Assembly: GCF_009827455.1 (NCBI RefSeq)
Contig: NZ_WTYZ01000001.1
Location: 2,179,001-2,243,000, forward strand
Source of the DNA: Pontixanthobacter aestiaquae
Lineage (GTDB): Bacteria > Pseudomonadota > Alphaproteobacteria > Sphingomonadales > Sphingomonadaceae
Length of the DNA stretch: 64,000 nt
Direction: 5' to 3'
Made by a program: the position numbers and the translations under genes. Shown here in pieces: positions 55,752 through 63,862 of the stretch. Positions within the stretch are counted from its first letter, which is position 1; each line of letters opens with the position of its first letter. Below the pieces are notes generated by a model. That model made no database searches. It was given only the letters and a program-made list of their open reading frames with translations, and was not told the DNA's origin.

Positions 55752-56120
55752 TTACTTCTTCGGAGCGTTAACCCGGCGTTCCGCGATGCGCGCACTTTTA
55801 CCGGTGCGGCCACGCAGATAGTACAGCTTGGCGCGACGCACGACACCGCGGCGAACCACGGTGATGCTGTCTACGATTGGCGAGTAGAGCGGGAACACAC
55901 GTTCCACGCCTTCACCAAAGCTGATTTTACGAACGGTGAAGTTGCTGCCCATGCCGCGATTGCTGCGGGCGATGCACACGCCTTCGAAATTCTGAATACG
56001 TTCCCGAGTTCCCTCGATAACTTTAACACCGACGCGAACTGTGTCGCCGGCTTGGAATTCAGGGATATCTTTCCCCAAAGCGCCGATTGCTTCGGCTTCC
56101 AGTGTTTGAATCAGGTTCAT
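55752..56120 (-). CDS. rplS: 50S ribosomal protein bL19
   Basis: 122 residues: [71 protein letters not shown] and [15 protein letters not shown] are all standard L19. The frame runs far upstream inside trmD, but the conserved N-terminus is at 56120 behind an AAGGA-type site. It follows trmD by 40 bases. Confidence 0.97.
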   Translation of the reverse strand: MNLIQTLEAEAIGALGKDIPEFQAGDTVRVGVKVIEGTRERIQNFEGVCIARSNRGMGSNFTVRKISFGEGVERVFPLYSPIVDSITVVRRGVVRRAKLYYLRGRTGKSARIAERRVNAPKK

Positions 56121-56160
56121 GCCCTGGTCCTTCTTCTTCATGCCGCGCGCCAGAGGCAGG

Positions 56161-56862
56161 TCAGTCCCGATCACCATTGTGGCGATCCCAAAGGTCTGGC
56201 CTGCGTAACCGAGTGTGATCCTCTGACATTGACTTGCGCCAAGCAGCGATCTTCGCATGATCCCCCGATCGCAGCACTTCGGGGATCGTGCGCCCTTCCC
56301 ATTCCTGAGGTCGGGTATATTGAGGGTATTCCAGCAGTCCTTCCTCGAAAGACTCCTCGGTACCACTCGAAGCCGCGCCCATTACGCCGGGAAGCAGCCG
56401 AATGCAAGCATCAAGAATCATCAAAGCGGCCGGTTCTCCGCCCGATAGAACGATGTCACCAACGCTGACTTCCTCAATCTCGCGACCTTCAAATATACGC
56501 TCGTCAAATCCCTCGAACCGGCCGCATAGAATTGTCACCCCCGGCCCCTCGGACAATTCGCGAATGCGCGCCTGAGAAATCGGCTTTCCTCGCGGGGTCA
56601 TAGCAAGGATCGGCGCCTTGGGCTGCATCCGCTTCGCATGATCGACCGCACCAGCGAGCACATCAACCTTCAGCACCATCCCGGCCCCGCCCCCCGCAGG
56701 CGTGCCATCGACATTGCTATGCTTGTCCGTCGCGAAATCGCGGATCTGAATGGTATCGAGCGACCACTTCTGCTCCTCCAACGCCCGCCCCGCCAGCGAT
56801 AGTCGCAGCGGCCCGGGAAACATCTCGGGGTACAGTGTGAGGATGGTGGCGGCGAAGGTCAT
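56161..56862 (-). CDS. trmD: tRNA (guanine-37-N1)-methyltransferase TrmD
   Basis: SPOUT methyltransferase modifying G37 beside the anticodon to prevent frameshifting. 233 residues: [30 protein letters not shown], the trefoil-knot SAM site [13 protein letters not shown] and [20 protein letters not shown], then [20 protein letters not shown]. The first 25 bases of the gene are repeated 137 bases upstream, and its ATG overlaps the stop of a 46-codon ORF created by that arrangement, so it is probably expressed by coupling from upstream. Confidence 0.96.
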   Translation of the reverse strand: MTFAATILTLYPEMFPGPLRLSLAGRALEEQKWSLDTIQIRDFATDKHSNVDGTPAGGGAGMVLKVDVLAGAVDHAKRMQPKAPILAMTPRGKPISQARIRELSEGPGVTILCGRFEGFDERIFEGREIEEVSVGDIVLSGGEPAALMILDACIRLLPGVMGAASSGTEESFEEGLLEYPQYTRPQEWEGRTIPEVLRSGDHAKIAAWRKSMSEDHTRLRRPDLWDRHNGDRD

Positions 56863-56999
56863 ACCTCCACTCCCTTGAGGGAGGGGATCGAGGGGTGGGT
56901 GTTCGACGCTGCTGGAGCCGCACGCCTCTCCCCAACCCCTCCCCGCACGTGGAGGGGCTTAAGAGATGATAGCTTGAGAATGGTGGCGGCGAAGGTCAT
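56859..56999 (-). CDS. 46-codon leader ORF created upstream of trmD
   Basis: Starts at the duplicated trmD ATG (56999) and reads [20 protein letters not shown] onward for 46 codons without a stop through the whole insertion. Its ATG overlaps the DUF1493 stop (ATGA) and its own TGA overlaps the genuine trmD ATG (ATGA). The chain of coupled starts is therefore intact even though the spacing of 137 is not a multiple of three. The peptide itself looks functionless, being basic and Pro/Gly-rich; its value is probably in keeping ribosomes moving into trmD. Confidence 0.5.
   Translation of the reverse strand: MTFAATILKLSSLKPLHVRGGVGERRAAPAASNTHPSIPSLKGVEV
56863..56974. mobile_element. 112-bp hairpin-rich insertion flanked by a 25-bp direct repeat of the trmD start
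   Basis: The 25 bases at 56838-56862 and 56975-56999 are identical except one position and correspond to the first eight codons of trmD. Between them lie 112 bases with related inverted ends (ACCTCCACTCCCTTGAGGGA versus, reversed, CCCCTCCACGTGCGGGGAGG, then GGGGTTGGG), each able to fold. The layout is that of a small non-autonomous element with a long target duplication, though 25 bases would be unusually long for a transposase. Confidence 0.7.
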
Positions 57000-57382
57000 G
57001 GGTCGATCCATTCGCCCTTTTCAAGCACCTTGGCAATATGACCGAGTTCGAGCCTTTCAAGACTTTCTGGATATGAAAATTGACCCCGAAACGGCCAAGT
57101 CACCAGTTGCTTGACCAGTATGAATGGGAAGAGCAGCGACAAACCCTCGCCAAGCTCGGCAAACCGATGCCACGGCCAGTCGAACACGCCCGGCCCGTAT
57201 CGCTCACCCAATTTCGCAGCAAAATCTTCAACGTCGAGGCCATAGATATCTAGGTCTTGATGAACCGCCGAGCTGGGGCTTGCGTCGACGCAGCCATGCA
57301 CATCTTTCGCTACCCAGAGAACGTATGAGAGGGCCCCATCGCTCTCAGGGGGCGGATCATTTGGTTTTGCGAACAACGCCAT
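56996..57382 (-). CDS. DUF1493 family protein (acyl-carrier-like)
   Basis: 128 residues. HQDLDIYGLDVEDFAAKLGE then FDWPWHRF matches the DUF1493 pattern (a D-l-y-G-D-D-a core resembling acyl carrier proteins), and [18 protein letters not shown] is the usual end. No DSL phosphopantetheine-attachment Ser is evident; the family's role is unknown. The 5' end overlaps the nitrilase gene by 26 bases. Its stop overlaps the duplicated trmD ATG, which suggests that before the insertion it was coupled directly to trmD. Confidence 0.75.
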   Translation of the reverse strand: MALFAKPNDPPPESDGALSYVLWVAKDVHGCVDASPSSAVHQDLDIYGLDVEDFAAKLGERYGPGVFDWPWHRFAELGEGLSLLFPFILVKQLVTWPFRGQFSYPESLERLELGHIAKVLEKGEWIDP

Positions 57383-58316
57383 CTTTAGCTCTCACATCGA
57401 CACTCAACTCAAACACATCGGGCCGGGAATAGTGGCCATCGGTGTCGAGCGACGTCAGGTTCTGGCCAATTTCAGACAGGTCGAGTTCGGCGCAGAGGAT
57501 TTCCTCTTCCTCGCCCGCCTGTACGATGACCCGCGCATCGGGTGCGGCGATCAGGCTGCCGCCCTTGTTGAGCACATCGCCTTCGATGGCTTCGATCAGC
57601 TCATTCGCATCGGAATCACCACCGCAACGCTCCAGCCCATCGAACAGATCATCCTTGCGCTGCACCAGCCCTGCGGCCAGCACAAAGCAGCGCCCCTCAA
57701 ACGCATAGTGCCGCGAATTGAGCACATATTCCTCGCGCACAGTCGGCCATGCGGCGACATGGACCGCCTCGCCCAGATTGTGCATCGCCGCGCGGGCGAG
57801 CGGCATCCAGTGTTCCCAGCAGATCAGATTGCCGGCCTTGCCCCATTCGGCCTGATGCACGCCCAGCGTAGAGCCGTCACCGCGCATCCAGATCAGCCGC
57901 TCGCCATGCGTCGGCACCAGCTTGCGATGCGGCAGCGGGCCTTGCCCGGGACGGAGCAGCAGCTGGTTGTTGTAAAGGCTCGAGCGAACCCGCTCATGCG
58001 CGCCGATAGAAATGCACGCATTATGTTCGTCGCACAGCTCCTGCAAGGGCAGCAGCCGCTCGTCATTCGCGACGATAGCATTGTCGAGCATGATCCGGTG
58101 CATCGCCCGCGTGCCGGGGTGATCCCACAACGCCGCACCCGGTGCCTCGTCGAGCCACAGTGGATAACCACCGAGAAACGTTTCTCCGAACGCAACCAGC
58201 TTCGCACCCTGCCTGATCGCCTCACCCGCAAGCGTCACAGCCTTCTCGATCCCGTCACCAATCGCCAGCGGAATAGGCGCTGCCTGAACAATGGCGACGG
58301 GGAGCGTTTGGATCAT
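57357..58316 (-). CDS. Nitrilase-superfamily carbon-nitrogen hydrolase
   Basis: 319 residues with the complete Glu-Lys-Cys triad: Glu45 in AFGETFLGGYPLWLD, Lys132 in PHRKLVPTHGERLIW and Cys166 in LICWEHWMPLAR. These contexts are closest to true nitrilases and cyanide hydratase-like enzymes rather than the amidase branches. GTG and ATG lie in tandem at the start; I use the ATG at 58316. It begins two to five bases after rimM, placing it within the otherwise ribosomal/tRNA-modification operon. Substrate unknown. Confidence 0.9.
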   Translation of the reverse strand: MIQTLPVAIVQAAPIPLAIGDGIEKAVTLAGEAIRQGAKLVAFGETFLGGYPLWLDEAPGAALWDHPGTRAMHRIMLDNAIVANDERLLPLQELCDEHNACISIGAHERVRSSLYNNQLLLRPGQGPLPHRKLVPTHGERLIWMRGDGSTLGVHQAEWGKAGNLICWEHWMPLARAAMHNLGEAVHVAAWPTVREEYVLNSRHYAFEGRCFVLAAGLVQRKDDLFDGLERCGGDSDANELIEAIEGDVLNKGGSLIAAPDARVIVQAGEEEEILCAELDLSEIGQNLTSLDTDGHYSRPDVFELSVDVRAKDGVVRKTK

Positions 58317-58319
58317 CAC

Positions 58320-58811
58320 CTATATGTCGGCGAAATCCTTGGAAACCACAAGGCGCTTGTCATCCCATTCCAGTACAGCCTGTTTGGTCATCGGGATCAT
58401 GAACTTCTTACCGTTCGGGCGCTCAATCTCGATCACGTCCTGCGCGCCGAAGTTATCGACAGCGCAGATCGTACCGAGCGGATCGCCTGCCTCGGATATA
58501 GCGGCCAAGCCCAACAGGTCTGAGTGGTAATATTCGCCCTCGTCCAATTCGGGCAGCGTTTCGCGCGGGATGGTCAGGACGGTGCTGCGCAAGGCCTCTG
58601 CGGCGCTACGATCAGTTACCTCGACAAAGCGGGCGATTGCGCCGCCTTTATTGTCCGGCCGGATTTTCTTGAGCGTTAGCGAGCCATCGTTGAAGGTCTT
58701 ATGCTGCTTCAGCGCAGCGATCCCTTCCCCGAACAGCTTTAAACGGACTTCGCCCGTCACACCATGCGCGCCGGAAATGGCGGCAAGTGTAACGGGCTCA
58801 TCATGTGGCAA
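58320..58811 (-). CDS. rimM: Ribosome maturation factor RimM
   Basis: 163 residues. VTLAAISGAHGVTGEVRLKL is the N-terminal RimM signature, ETLPELDEGEYYHSDLLGLA the linker, and the C-terminal PRC-barrel includes VDNFGAQDVIEIERPNGKKF and MIPMTKQAVLEWD. It binds S19 during 30S maturation. It starts with TTG at 58811; GAAGG at the end of rpsP serves as ribosome-binding site. Confidence 0.95.
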   Translation of the reverse strand: MPHDEPVTLAAISGAHGVTGEVRLKLFGEGIAALKQHKTFNDGSLTLKKIRPDNKGGAIARFVEVTDRSAAEALRSTVLTIPRETLPELDEGEYYHSDLLGLAAISEAGDPLGTICAVDNFGAQDVIEIERPNGKKFMIPMTKQAVLEWDDKRLVVSKDFADI

Positions 58812-58816
58812 GCGGG

Positions 58817-59419
58817 TTAGCCTTCAGCCTTGTCTTCAGCAGCCTTCTCGTCCGCAACCGGACCGCCTTCGGCAACTTCTTCAGCGATTGCGGCTTTGTC
58901 TTCCGCCGGCGCGTCTTCAGGAGCGTCCGTTGCAGCTTCTGCCACCGCATCAGCTGTTTCGTTGGTTTTGACCGAACCAGTTGCGTCATTCTCTGTGGAA
59001 TCTGCATCAGCAGCGTCTTCCTTGGGAGCTTCTGCAGCAGCTTTTGCTTCTTCTTCAGCAGCTTTCTTGGCTTCTTCAGCCTCGGCAGCTTTTTCAGCTT
59101 TCTCTTCAGCGCGCTCGGTGGCTTTCTCGCCCGGCTTGGCTTTGTTCGGGTTGTTGCGTGCTTCACGCTCGCGAATGCCCGCAGCGTCAAGGAAGCGCGC
59201 CACACGGTCCGAAGGCTGTGCGCCAACGCCGAGCCAGTAACGCGCACGGTCTTCGTTCAGCTTCACGCGGCCTTCGTCATCTTTCGCAAGCAGCGGGTTA
59301 TAAACGCCGATTTGCTCAAGATACTTACCATCGCGCGGGCTGCGGTTATCCGCAGCGACGATGCGGTAGTAAGGGCGCTTTTTCGCGCCGCCACGGGATA
59401 GACGGAGTGCAATTGCCAT
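58817..59419 (-). CDS. rpsP: 30S ribosomal protein bS16 with a long acidic tail
   Basis: 200 residues. The first 80 or so are normal S16 ([60 protein letters not shown]). From about residue 88 the chain becomes a low-complexity Ala/Glu/Lys extension of more than 100 residues ([20 protein letters not shown] and similar). Extended S16 is known in alphaproteobacteria, but this tail outweighs the ribosomal domain. Second gene of the ffh operon. Confidence 0.96.
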   Translation of the reverse strand: MAIALRLSRGGAKKRPYYRIVAADNRSPRDGKYLEQIGVYNPLLAKDDEGRVKLNEDRARYWLGVGAQPSDRVARFLDAAGIREREARNNPNKAKPGEKATERAEEKAEKAAEAEEAKKAAEEEAKAAAEAPKEDAADADSTENDATGSVKTNETADAVAEAATDAPEDAPAEDKAAIAEEVAEGGPVADEKAAEDKAEG

Positions 59420-59480
59420 TATGTATTTCCTTCTTGAATTAAATATCTGTAATTATTGAATTTCTATGTAAGTTCGTATG

Positions 59481-60923
59481 CTATCTTCTTTTGGGTCCGC
59501 CGAGGCCGGGAAGACCGGGAGGTAACCCTCCACCACCAGGTCCACCCGGGCCGCCAAGTCCGGGCATTGCGGCTTCCATACCGCCCTTGCCGAACATCGC
59601 GGCGAGGCCTTTCAGGCCGCCCATTTTCTTGATCTGTTTCATTGCGCGGGACATTTCCTGATACATCTTCAGGAGCTTGTTCACGTCCTGAACTTCCTTG
59701 CCCGCGCCCGCTGCAATGCGGCGTTTGCGCTTGGCGTTCAGGAGCGCCGGATTGGCGCGCTCTTTCGGTGTCATCGACCCGATAATCGCATCCATATGGA
59801 CCAGAACCTTGTCGTCCATGCCGCTATTGGCCATGGCCGCCTTGGCTTTCTTCATACCCGGCATCATGCCCGCGAGCATGCCAAGGCCGCCCATCTGGTT
59901 CATTTGCTGAAGCTGGGTGCGCAGATCGTTGAGATCGAACTGCCCTTTCGCCATCCGTTTGGCGAGCGCCTCAGCGTCTTCTTCCTTGATTGTCGCCGCG
60001 GCCTTTTCGACCAGCGAAACGACATCGCCCATGCCCAGAATGCGGTCTGCAACGCGTTTGGGGTGGAATGTCTCCAGCGCGTCCAGCTTCTCGCCCGTAC
60101 CGGCGAACTTGATCGGCTTGCCCGTAACATGGCGCATAGAGAGCGCCGCACCGCCGCGCGCATCGCCGTCCATCCGGGTCAGGATCACACCGGTAAGCGG
60201 GACTTCCTCGGTAAAGCTCTTCGCGACATTCACGGCATCTTGACCGGTCAGGCTGTCGACAACCAACAGCACTTCGGTTGGCGCAGAGATAGAGGAAACG
60301 GCCTTCATCTCGGCCATCAGCGCTTCGTCTACATGCAAACGGCCTGCCGTATCGAGCAGCAGCACATCAGCAGCTTGCAATTTCGCCGCATCAAGCGCGC
60401 GGCGGGCAATATCGACCGGCTGTTGGCCAGCAACAATCGGCAAGGTCGCGCATTCGATCTGCTCGCCCAGAACGGCAAGCTGTTCTTGTGCCGCCGGACG
60501 ATTGACGTCGAGCGACGCCATCATCGATTTCTTGCCGTGTTTCTCTTTAAGGAACTTGGCGAGTTTTGCGGTCGAGGTCGTTTTACCCGAACCTTGCAAA
60601 CCGACCATCATGATGACGACCGGCGGTTTGGCTTCGAGTTCGAGCGGAACGCTCTCTTCCCCGCCGAGCATTTCGACCAGTTCGTCCGAGACGATTTTGA
60701 CGACTTGCTGGCCCGGCGTGACCGATTTCAGAACTTCGGAGCCGATGGCTTTTTCAGTTACCGCATCAATAAACCGGCGTACCACCGGCAGCGCGACATC
60801 GGCTTCGAGCAGAGCGATCCGGACTTCGCGCATTGCATCGCGAACGTCCTGCTCCCGCAGCGCGCCGCGACCGCGCAGGCCATCGAACACACCGGTGAGG
60901 CGATCTGACAGACTGTCGAACAT
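59481..60923 (-). CDS. ffh: Signal recognition particle GTPase Ffh
   Basis: Targets nascent membrane proteins to the Sec translocon with 4.5S RNA. 480 residues with N domain, G domain (GLQGSGKTTSTAKLAKFL near 105, LDVNRPAAQEQL, LLLDTAGRLHVDE, LTRMDGDARGGAALS) and Met-rich M domain (QMNQMGGLGMLAGMMPGMKK; IKKMGGLKGLAAMFGKGGME). The tail is Gly/Pro-rich, ending GLGGPKRR. GAGGAG precedes the ATG. First gene of ffh-rpsP-rimM-nitrilase-DUF1493-trmD-rplS. Confidence 0.97.
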   Translation of the reverse strand: MFDSLSDRLTGVFDGLRGRGALREQDVRDAMREVRIALLEADVALPVVRRFIDAVTEKAIGSEVLKSVTPGQQVVKIVSDELVEMLGGEESVPLELEAKPPVVIMMVGLQGSGKTTSTAKLAKFLKEKHGKKSMMASLDVNRPAAQEQLAVLGEQIECATLPIVAGQQPVDIARRALDAAKLQAADVLLLDTAGRLHVDEALMAEMKAVSSISAPTEVLLVVDSLTGQDAVNVAKSFTEEVPLTGVILTRMDGDARGGAALSMRHVTGKPIKFAGTGEKLDALETFHPKRVADRILGMGDVVSLVEKAAATIKEEDAEALAKRMAKGQFDLNDLRTQLQQMNQMGGLGMLAGMMPGMKKAKAAMANSGMDDKVLVHMDAIIGSMTPKERANPALLNAKRKRRIAAGAGKEVQDVNKLLKMYQEMSRAMKQIKKMGGLKGLAAMFGKGGMEAAMPGLGGPGGPGGGGLPPGLPGLGGPKRR

Positions 60924-61194
60924 ACCACGCTACTCCTCTGTTGTTTCCCCTGAGATAGGGGCTGCAACGCCAAATGCCAAAAACGCCGGCGAACGAAACC
61001 TCGTTGGCCAGCGTGCGGATTCCAATGCGGAACACGACTTTTATCACAAAATCCATTTCGTCGGATTTTGGTTCTGGGTGGAAGCGAAAATGGTGGAGTG
61101 TGAGAACCGGCGCGCAGTGGGCATTAAGCCCATGAGCACCGGAAGCGCAGCAATCCGCCATTTGCAGCCCGCCCAGGGCCGAAAGACGATGAAA

Positions 61195-61270
61195 TGGTGG
61201 AGCCTAGCGGGATCGAACCGCTGACCTCAACACTGCCAGTGTTGCGCTCTCCCAGCTGAGCTAAGGCCCC
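61195..61270 (-). tRNA. tRNA-Ala (anticodon GGC)
   Basis: The 76-base minus-strand sequence folds as a cloverleaf: acceptor GGGGCCT pairs with AGGCTCC, the D arm is AGCTCAGCTGGGAGAGC, the anticodon stem CAACA/TGTTG encloses CTGGCAG (anticodon GGC, Ala codons GCC/GCU), and GGTTCGATCC is the T arm. The CCA end is encoded. The 271 bases between it and ffh contain no gene I can support. Confidence 0.97.
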
Positions 61271-61359
61271 ATAACCGATTTGTTGTTTCGCCCGAAAGCG
61301 AGACGAGGCCCTTTATGGGGGCAAACCGCGCAATGCAAGGGTATTTCGCGGTTTTGAGT

Positions 61360-61620
61360 TGTTTGTTTTAGCCTCTAGCGCCGGCGTTCGCATCCGCTCA
61401 CTTAGGCTTCCGCCCTAACGGGCGACCCGCGGTCGCGCTTGCGATCGGCTAGTCGCCGACCGAACCATTCCCGGCCATTTCTGTATCGCGCCAGTCCGGT
61501 TCGCGACTAGCGAACCGCAAGGCCAACCGGCCGCCCGAGCCTATGCGAGGTAGCCAAGGGATGCGGATGCATCCCGCCCGGCGACTGAGGGGCCGAGTGA
61601 AACTCGGCCAACCAAACAAA
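61360..61620. repeat. Back-to-back inverted pair of the dispersed repeat (copies A2 and B2)
   Basis: Copy A2 (61360-61470) and copy B2 (61492-61620) face each other across about 20 bases and together could fold into one long imperfect hairpin. B2 matches 8661-8774 over GTCCGGTTCGCGAC, ACCGCAAGG, GCCCGAGC, ATGCGAGGTAGCCAAGG and GCGGATGCAT. A2 is its reverse complement, like 7541-7632. B2 also carries a perfect small hairpin, GGCCGAGT-GAA-ACTCGGCC (about 61591-61609). The 368-base gap 61271-61638 otherwise holds nothing. Confidence 0.75.
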
Positions 61621-61638
61621 CCGAATCCGGATCGAAGA

Positions 61639-61971
61639 TCAGGATTCAGGCTCGTCGTCGTCGCCCTTACCCTTCGACACAGCCATATCTTGGCTGTCAT
61701 CGCCAAGATCGACATCGGAGTCGGGACGGTTTTCATCCTCGTCAACGTCGCTCAGCTCATCATCCTCGTCATCGGCCAGATCGCTATCCGCTTCTCCGCC
61801 CTTCTTCTTCTCGTCGTCAAACGGGATAGGCTGTTTCGTTTTGAGAACCGGCTCCGGTTCCCATTCTTCACCGCATTCGATGCAAGTGACCGGGTCTTCT
61901 TTGCCCAGATCGTAAAAGCGAGTGCCGCATTTTGGACACGTGCGCTTTGTGCCCCATTCTGGCTTAACCAT
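61639..61971 (-). CDS. TIGR02300 (FYDLN acid) zinc-ribbon protein
   Basis: 110 residues. KRTCPKCGTRFYDLGKEDPV contains the FYDLN motif that names the family, with Cys12 and Cys15 pairing with Cys30 and Cys33 (CIECGEEW) as a zinc ribbon. The remaining two thirds is very acidic (Asp/Glu runs). Function unknown but widely conserved in alphaproteobacteria, usually divergent from aroA, as here. AAGGA precedes the ATG. Confidence 0.9.
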   Translation of the reverse strand: MVKPEWGTKRTCPKCGTRFYDLGKEDPVTCIECGEEWEPEPVLKTKQPIPFDDEKKKGGEADSDLADDEDDELSDVDEDENRPDSDVDLGDDSQDMAVSKGKGDDDEPES

Positions 61972-62145
61972 TATAAATCCTTACGTGCTGTCCAGATTAG
62001 CTATCTGGAGCGAAAATTCTGAATGTGTATTGGGTGCGACCTGCTTGGAATGCAAGAGATCAGAATCACATGCGGGCGCGCCTTGCCATAGGGTATGTGC
62101 CCTGTCAAAGCCCTGATCGCTAGCCGCCGAAATCGAAAGCCATTT

Positions 62146-63486
62146 GTGACCAATATCCTATCCTCTGGCCCAACCCCGAAACGCTTTGCACCGCTTGGCC
62201 CATTGCGCGGAACGATCCGCGTGCCTGGCGACAAATCGATCAGCCACCGGTCACTGATGTTCGGAGCGCTGGCTGTCGGCGAGACCAAAGTGAGCGGATT
62301 GCTGGAGGGGCACGACGTCATCGCCACAGCCGATGCGTTGCGCGCGATGGGCGCCACTATCGACCGGACCGGAGAGGGTGAATGGTCGATCCATGGTGTC
62401 GGTGTCGGCGGCTTGCTGCAACCCAAGCAAGCGCTCGACATGGGCAATAGCGGTACCTCCACCCGTTTGCTGATGGGTCTGATCGCGAGCCACGGTATCA
62501 CGGCATCATTTGTCGGCGATGCGAGTCTGTCAGCCCGCCCGATGGGGCGCGTGATTGAACCGCTCAGCCAGATGGGAGCGAGCTTTACCTCCAGTCCCGG
62601 CGGGACCTTGCCACTGATGATGACTGGCAGCCTCCCCGCTGTTCCGATCACATACCGACTGCCGGTTGCCTCGGCGCAGGTTAAAAGCGCAGTGCTGCTG
62701 GCGGGCCTCAATACGCCGGGTATTACGACTGTTATCGAACCCGTGCCGACGCGCGATCATTCTGAGCGGATGCTCAAAGGCTTTGGTGCCGAATTGACAG
62801 TCGTGGAAGTGGATGAAGAGCGGCATATCAGCATCCACGGAGATGCAGAGCTTTCGCCACAGACCATCACGGTGCCTGGAGACCCCTCCTCCGCCGCGTT
62901 CTTCATCGTTGCCGCGCTCATAACCGAAGGCAGCGATCTGCTGATCGAGAATGTCGGCCTCAATGCCACGCGCGCTGGTTTGATCACCGTGCTCCAACAA
63001 ATGGGCGGCGATATCGAGCTGGTGAACCAGCGCGAGGTCGGCGGAGAACCAGTAGCCGATCTGCGCGTCAAACATTCACGATTGACCGGTATTGAAGTCG
63101 ATCCGGCCATTGCTCCCAGCATGATAGACGAATTTCCTGTGCTGTTCGTCGCCGCCTCGCTAGCGAAGGGTCGCACAACCACCAGCGGGCTCGACGAGCT
63201 GCGGGTAAAAGAGTCCGACCGGCTGGCTGCCATGGCGGCCGCTCTGAAAGCATCCGGTGCGATCGTGGAAGAACTCGAAGACGGCCTGATCATTGAAGGC
63301 AGCGACGGAACACCCCTGCGCGGCACCAAAGACGAAGCAATCATCACCCATCTCGATCACCGCATCGCGATGAGCATGGCCGTCGCAGGGCTTGCTAGCA
63401 AAAGTGGCGTCGAGGTGGATGATACGCGTCCGATTGCGACGAGCTTTCCCACATTTGAAGAGCTACTCAGGAAGGCGTCGAGTTGA
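62146..63486 (+). CDS. aroA: 3-phosphoshikimate 1-carboxyvinyltransferase (EPSP synthase)
   Basis: Sixth step of the shikimate pathway to aromatic amino acids. 446 residues resembling class II enzymes: RVPGDKSISHRSLMFGALA, SLSARPMGRVIEPL, VASAQVKSAVLLAGLNTPGI, RDHSERMLKGFGA, PGDPSSAAFFIVAAL, ELRVKESDRLAAMA. The PEP-site loop reads GNSGTSTR with Gly where the CP4 enzyme has Ala. The frame opens at 62095, but the usual N-terminus of relatives starts close to the GTG at 62146; neither start has a strong ribosome-binding site. Class assignment is by eye. Confidence 0.94.
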   Translation: MTNILSSGPTPKRFAPLGPLRGTIRVPGDKSISHRSLMFGALAVGETKVSGLLEGHDVIATADALRAMGATIDRTGEGEWSIHGVGVGGLLQPKQALDMGNSGTSTRLLMGLIASHGITASFVGDASLSARPMGRVIEPLSQMGASFTSSPGGTLPLMMTGSLPAVPITYRLPVASAQVKSAVLLAGLNTPGITTVIEPVPTRDHSERMLKGFGAELTVVEVDEERHISIHGDAELSPQTITVPGDPSSAAFFIVAALITEGSDLLIENVGLNATRAGLITVLQQMGGDIELVNQREVGGEPVADLRVKHSRLTGIEVDPAIAPSMIDEFPVLFVAASLAKGRTTTSGLDELRVKESDRLAAMAAALKASGAIVEELEDGLIIEGSDGTPLRGTKDEAIITHLDHRIAMSMAVAGLASKSGVEVDDTRPIATSFPTFEELLRKASS

Positions 63487-63500
63487 CTGATAGACGGCTC

Positions 63501-63582
63501 CGTCATTCCCGCAAAAGCGGGAACCCAGAGCAATCTCGCGCAGACCAAGCCACCCTAGATTCCCGCTTTTGCGGGAATGACG
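63501..63582. repeat. Palindromic REP-like repeat between aroA and the next gene
   Basis: CGTCATTCCCGCAAAAGCGG at the left is the reverse complement of CCGCTTTTGCGGGAATGACG at the right; each arm also contains its own CCCGC-AAAA-GCGGG hairpin. This GTCATTCCCGC family is widespread in proteobacterial intergenic DNA. Confidence 0.85.
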
Positions 63583-63601
63583 AGTTGGGAGCTTAACGAC
63601 C

Positions 63602-63862
63602 GTGGCCGCAACATTCGACATTTACACCGCAATCGGCTTTGTCGGCATGGTTTTGATCGTGTCCGCCTATGCCTATCTCACCGCAAAGGATGAGCCAGAT
63701 CCGTTCATTCTACACGGCACCAATCTCGTCGGAGCGACCTTGCTGGCGGTATCGCTGCTGGTGCACACCAACCTGCCTTCGCTGGTGCTCGAAGCAATCT
63801 GGATAAGCGTCGCAATTTGGGGTCTGACAAAGGCGTTTCTGGCGCGGAGGAAAGCTGAATGA
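63602..63862 (+). CDS. Small membrane protein (CBU_0592-like)
   Basis: 86 residues with three hydrophobic helices ([51 protein letters not shown]) and the [13 protein letters not shown] segment found in short alphaproteobacterial membrane proteins of the CBU_0592 type. It starts with GTG at 63602 behind GGGAG. Its stop overlaps the cmk ATG (ATGA). Function unknown. Confidence 0.75.
   Translation: MAATFDIYTAIGFVGMVLIVSAYAYLTAKDEPDPFILHGTNLVGATLLAVSLLVHTNLPSLVLEAIWISVAIWGLTKAFLARRKAE

Noticed and set aside
57432..60908. Long plus-strand frames (363 and 370 codons) opposite the nitrilase and ffh
   Set aside because: Both lie antisense to conserved proteins and show no start context or motif.
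61591..61609. Perfect GGCCGAGT hairpin as terminator of the TIGR02300 gene
   Set aside because: On the minus strand the stem is followed by CCTCAG rather than a U-run; it is better seen as part of repeat B2.
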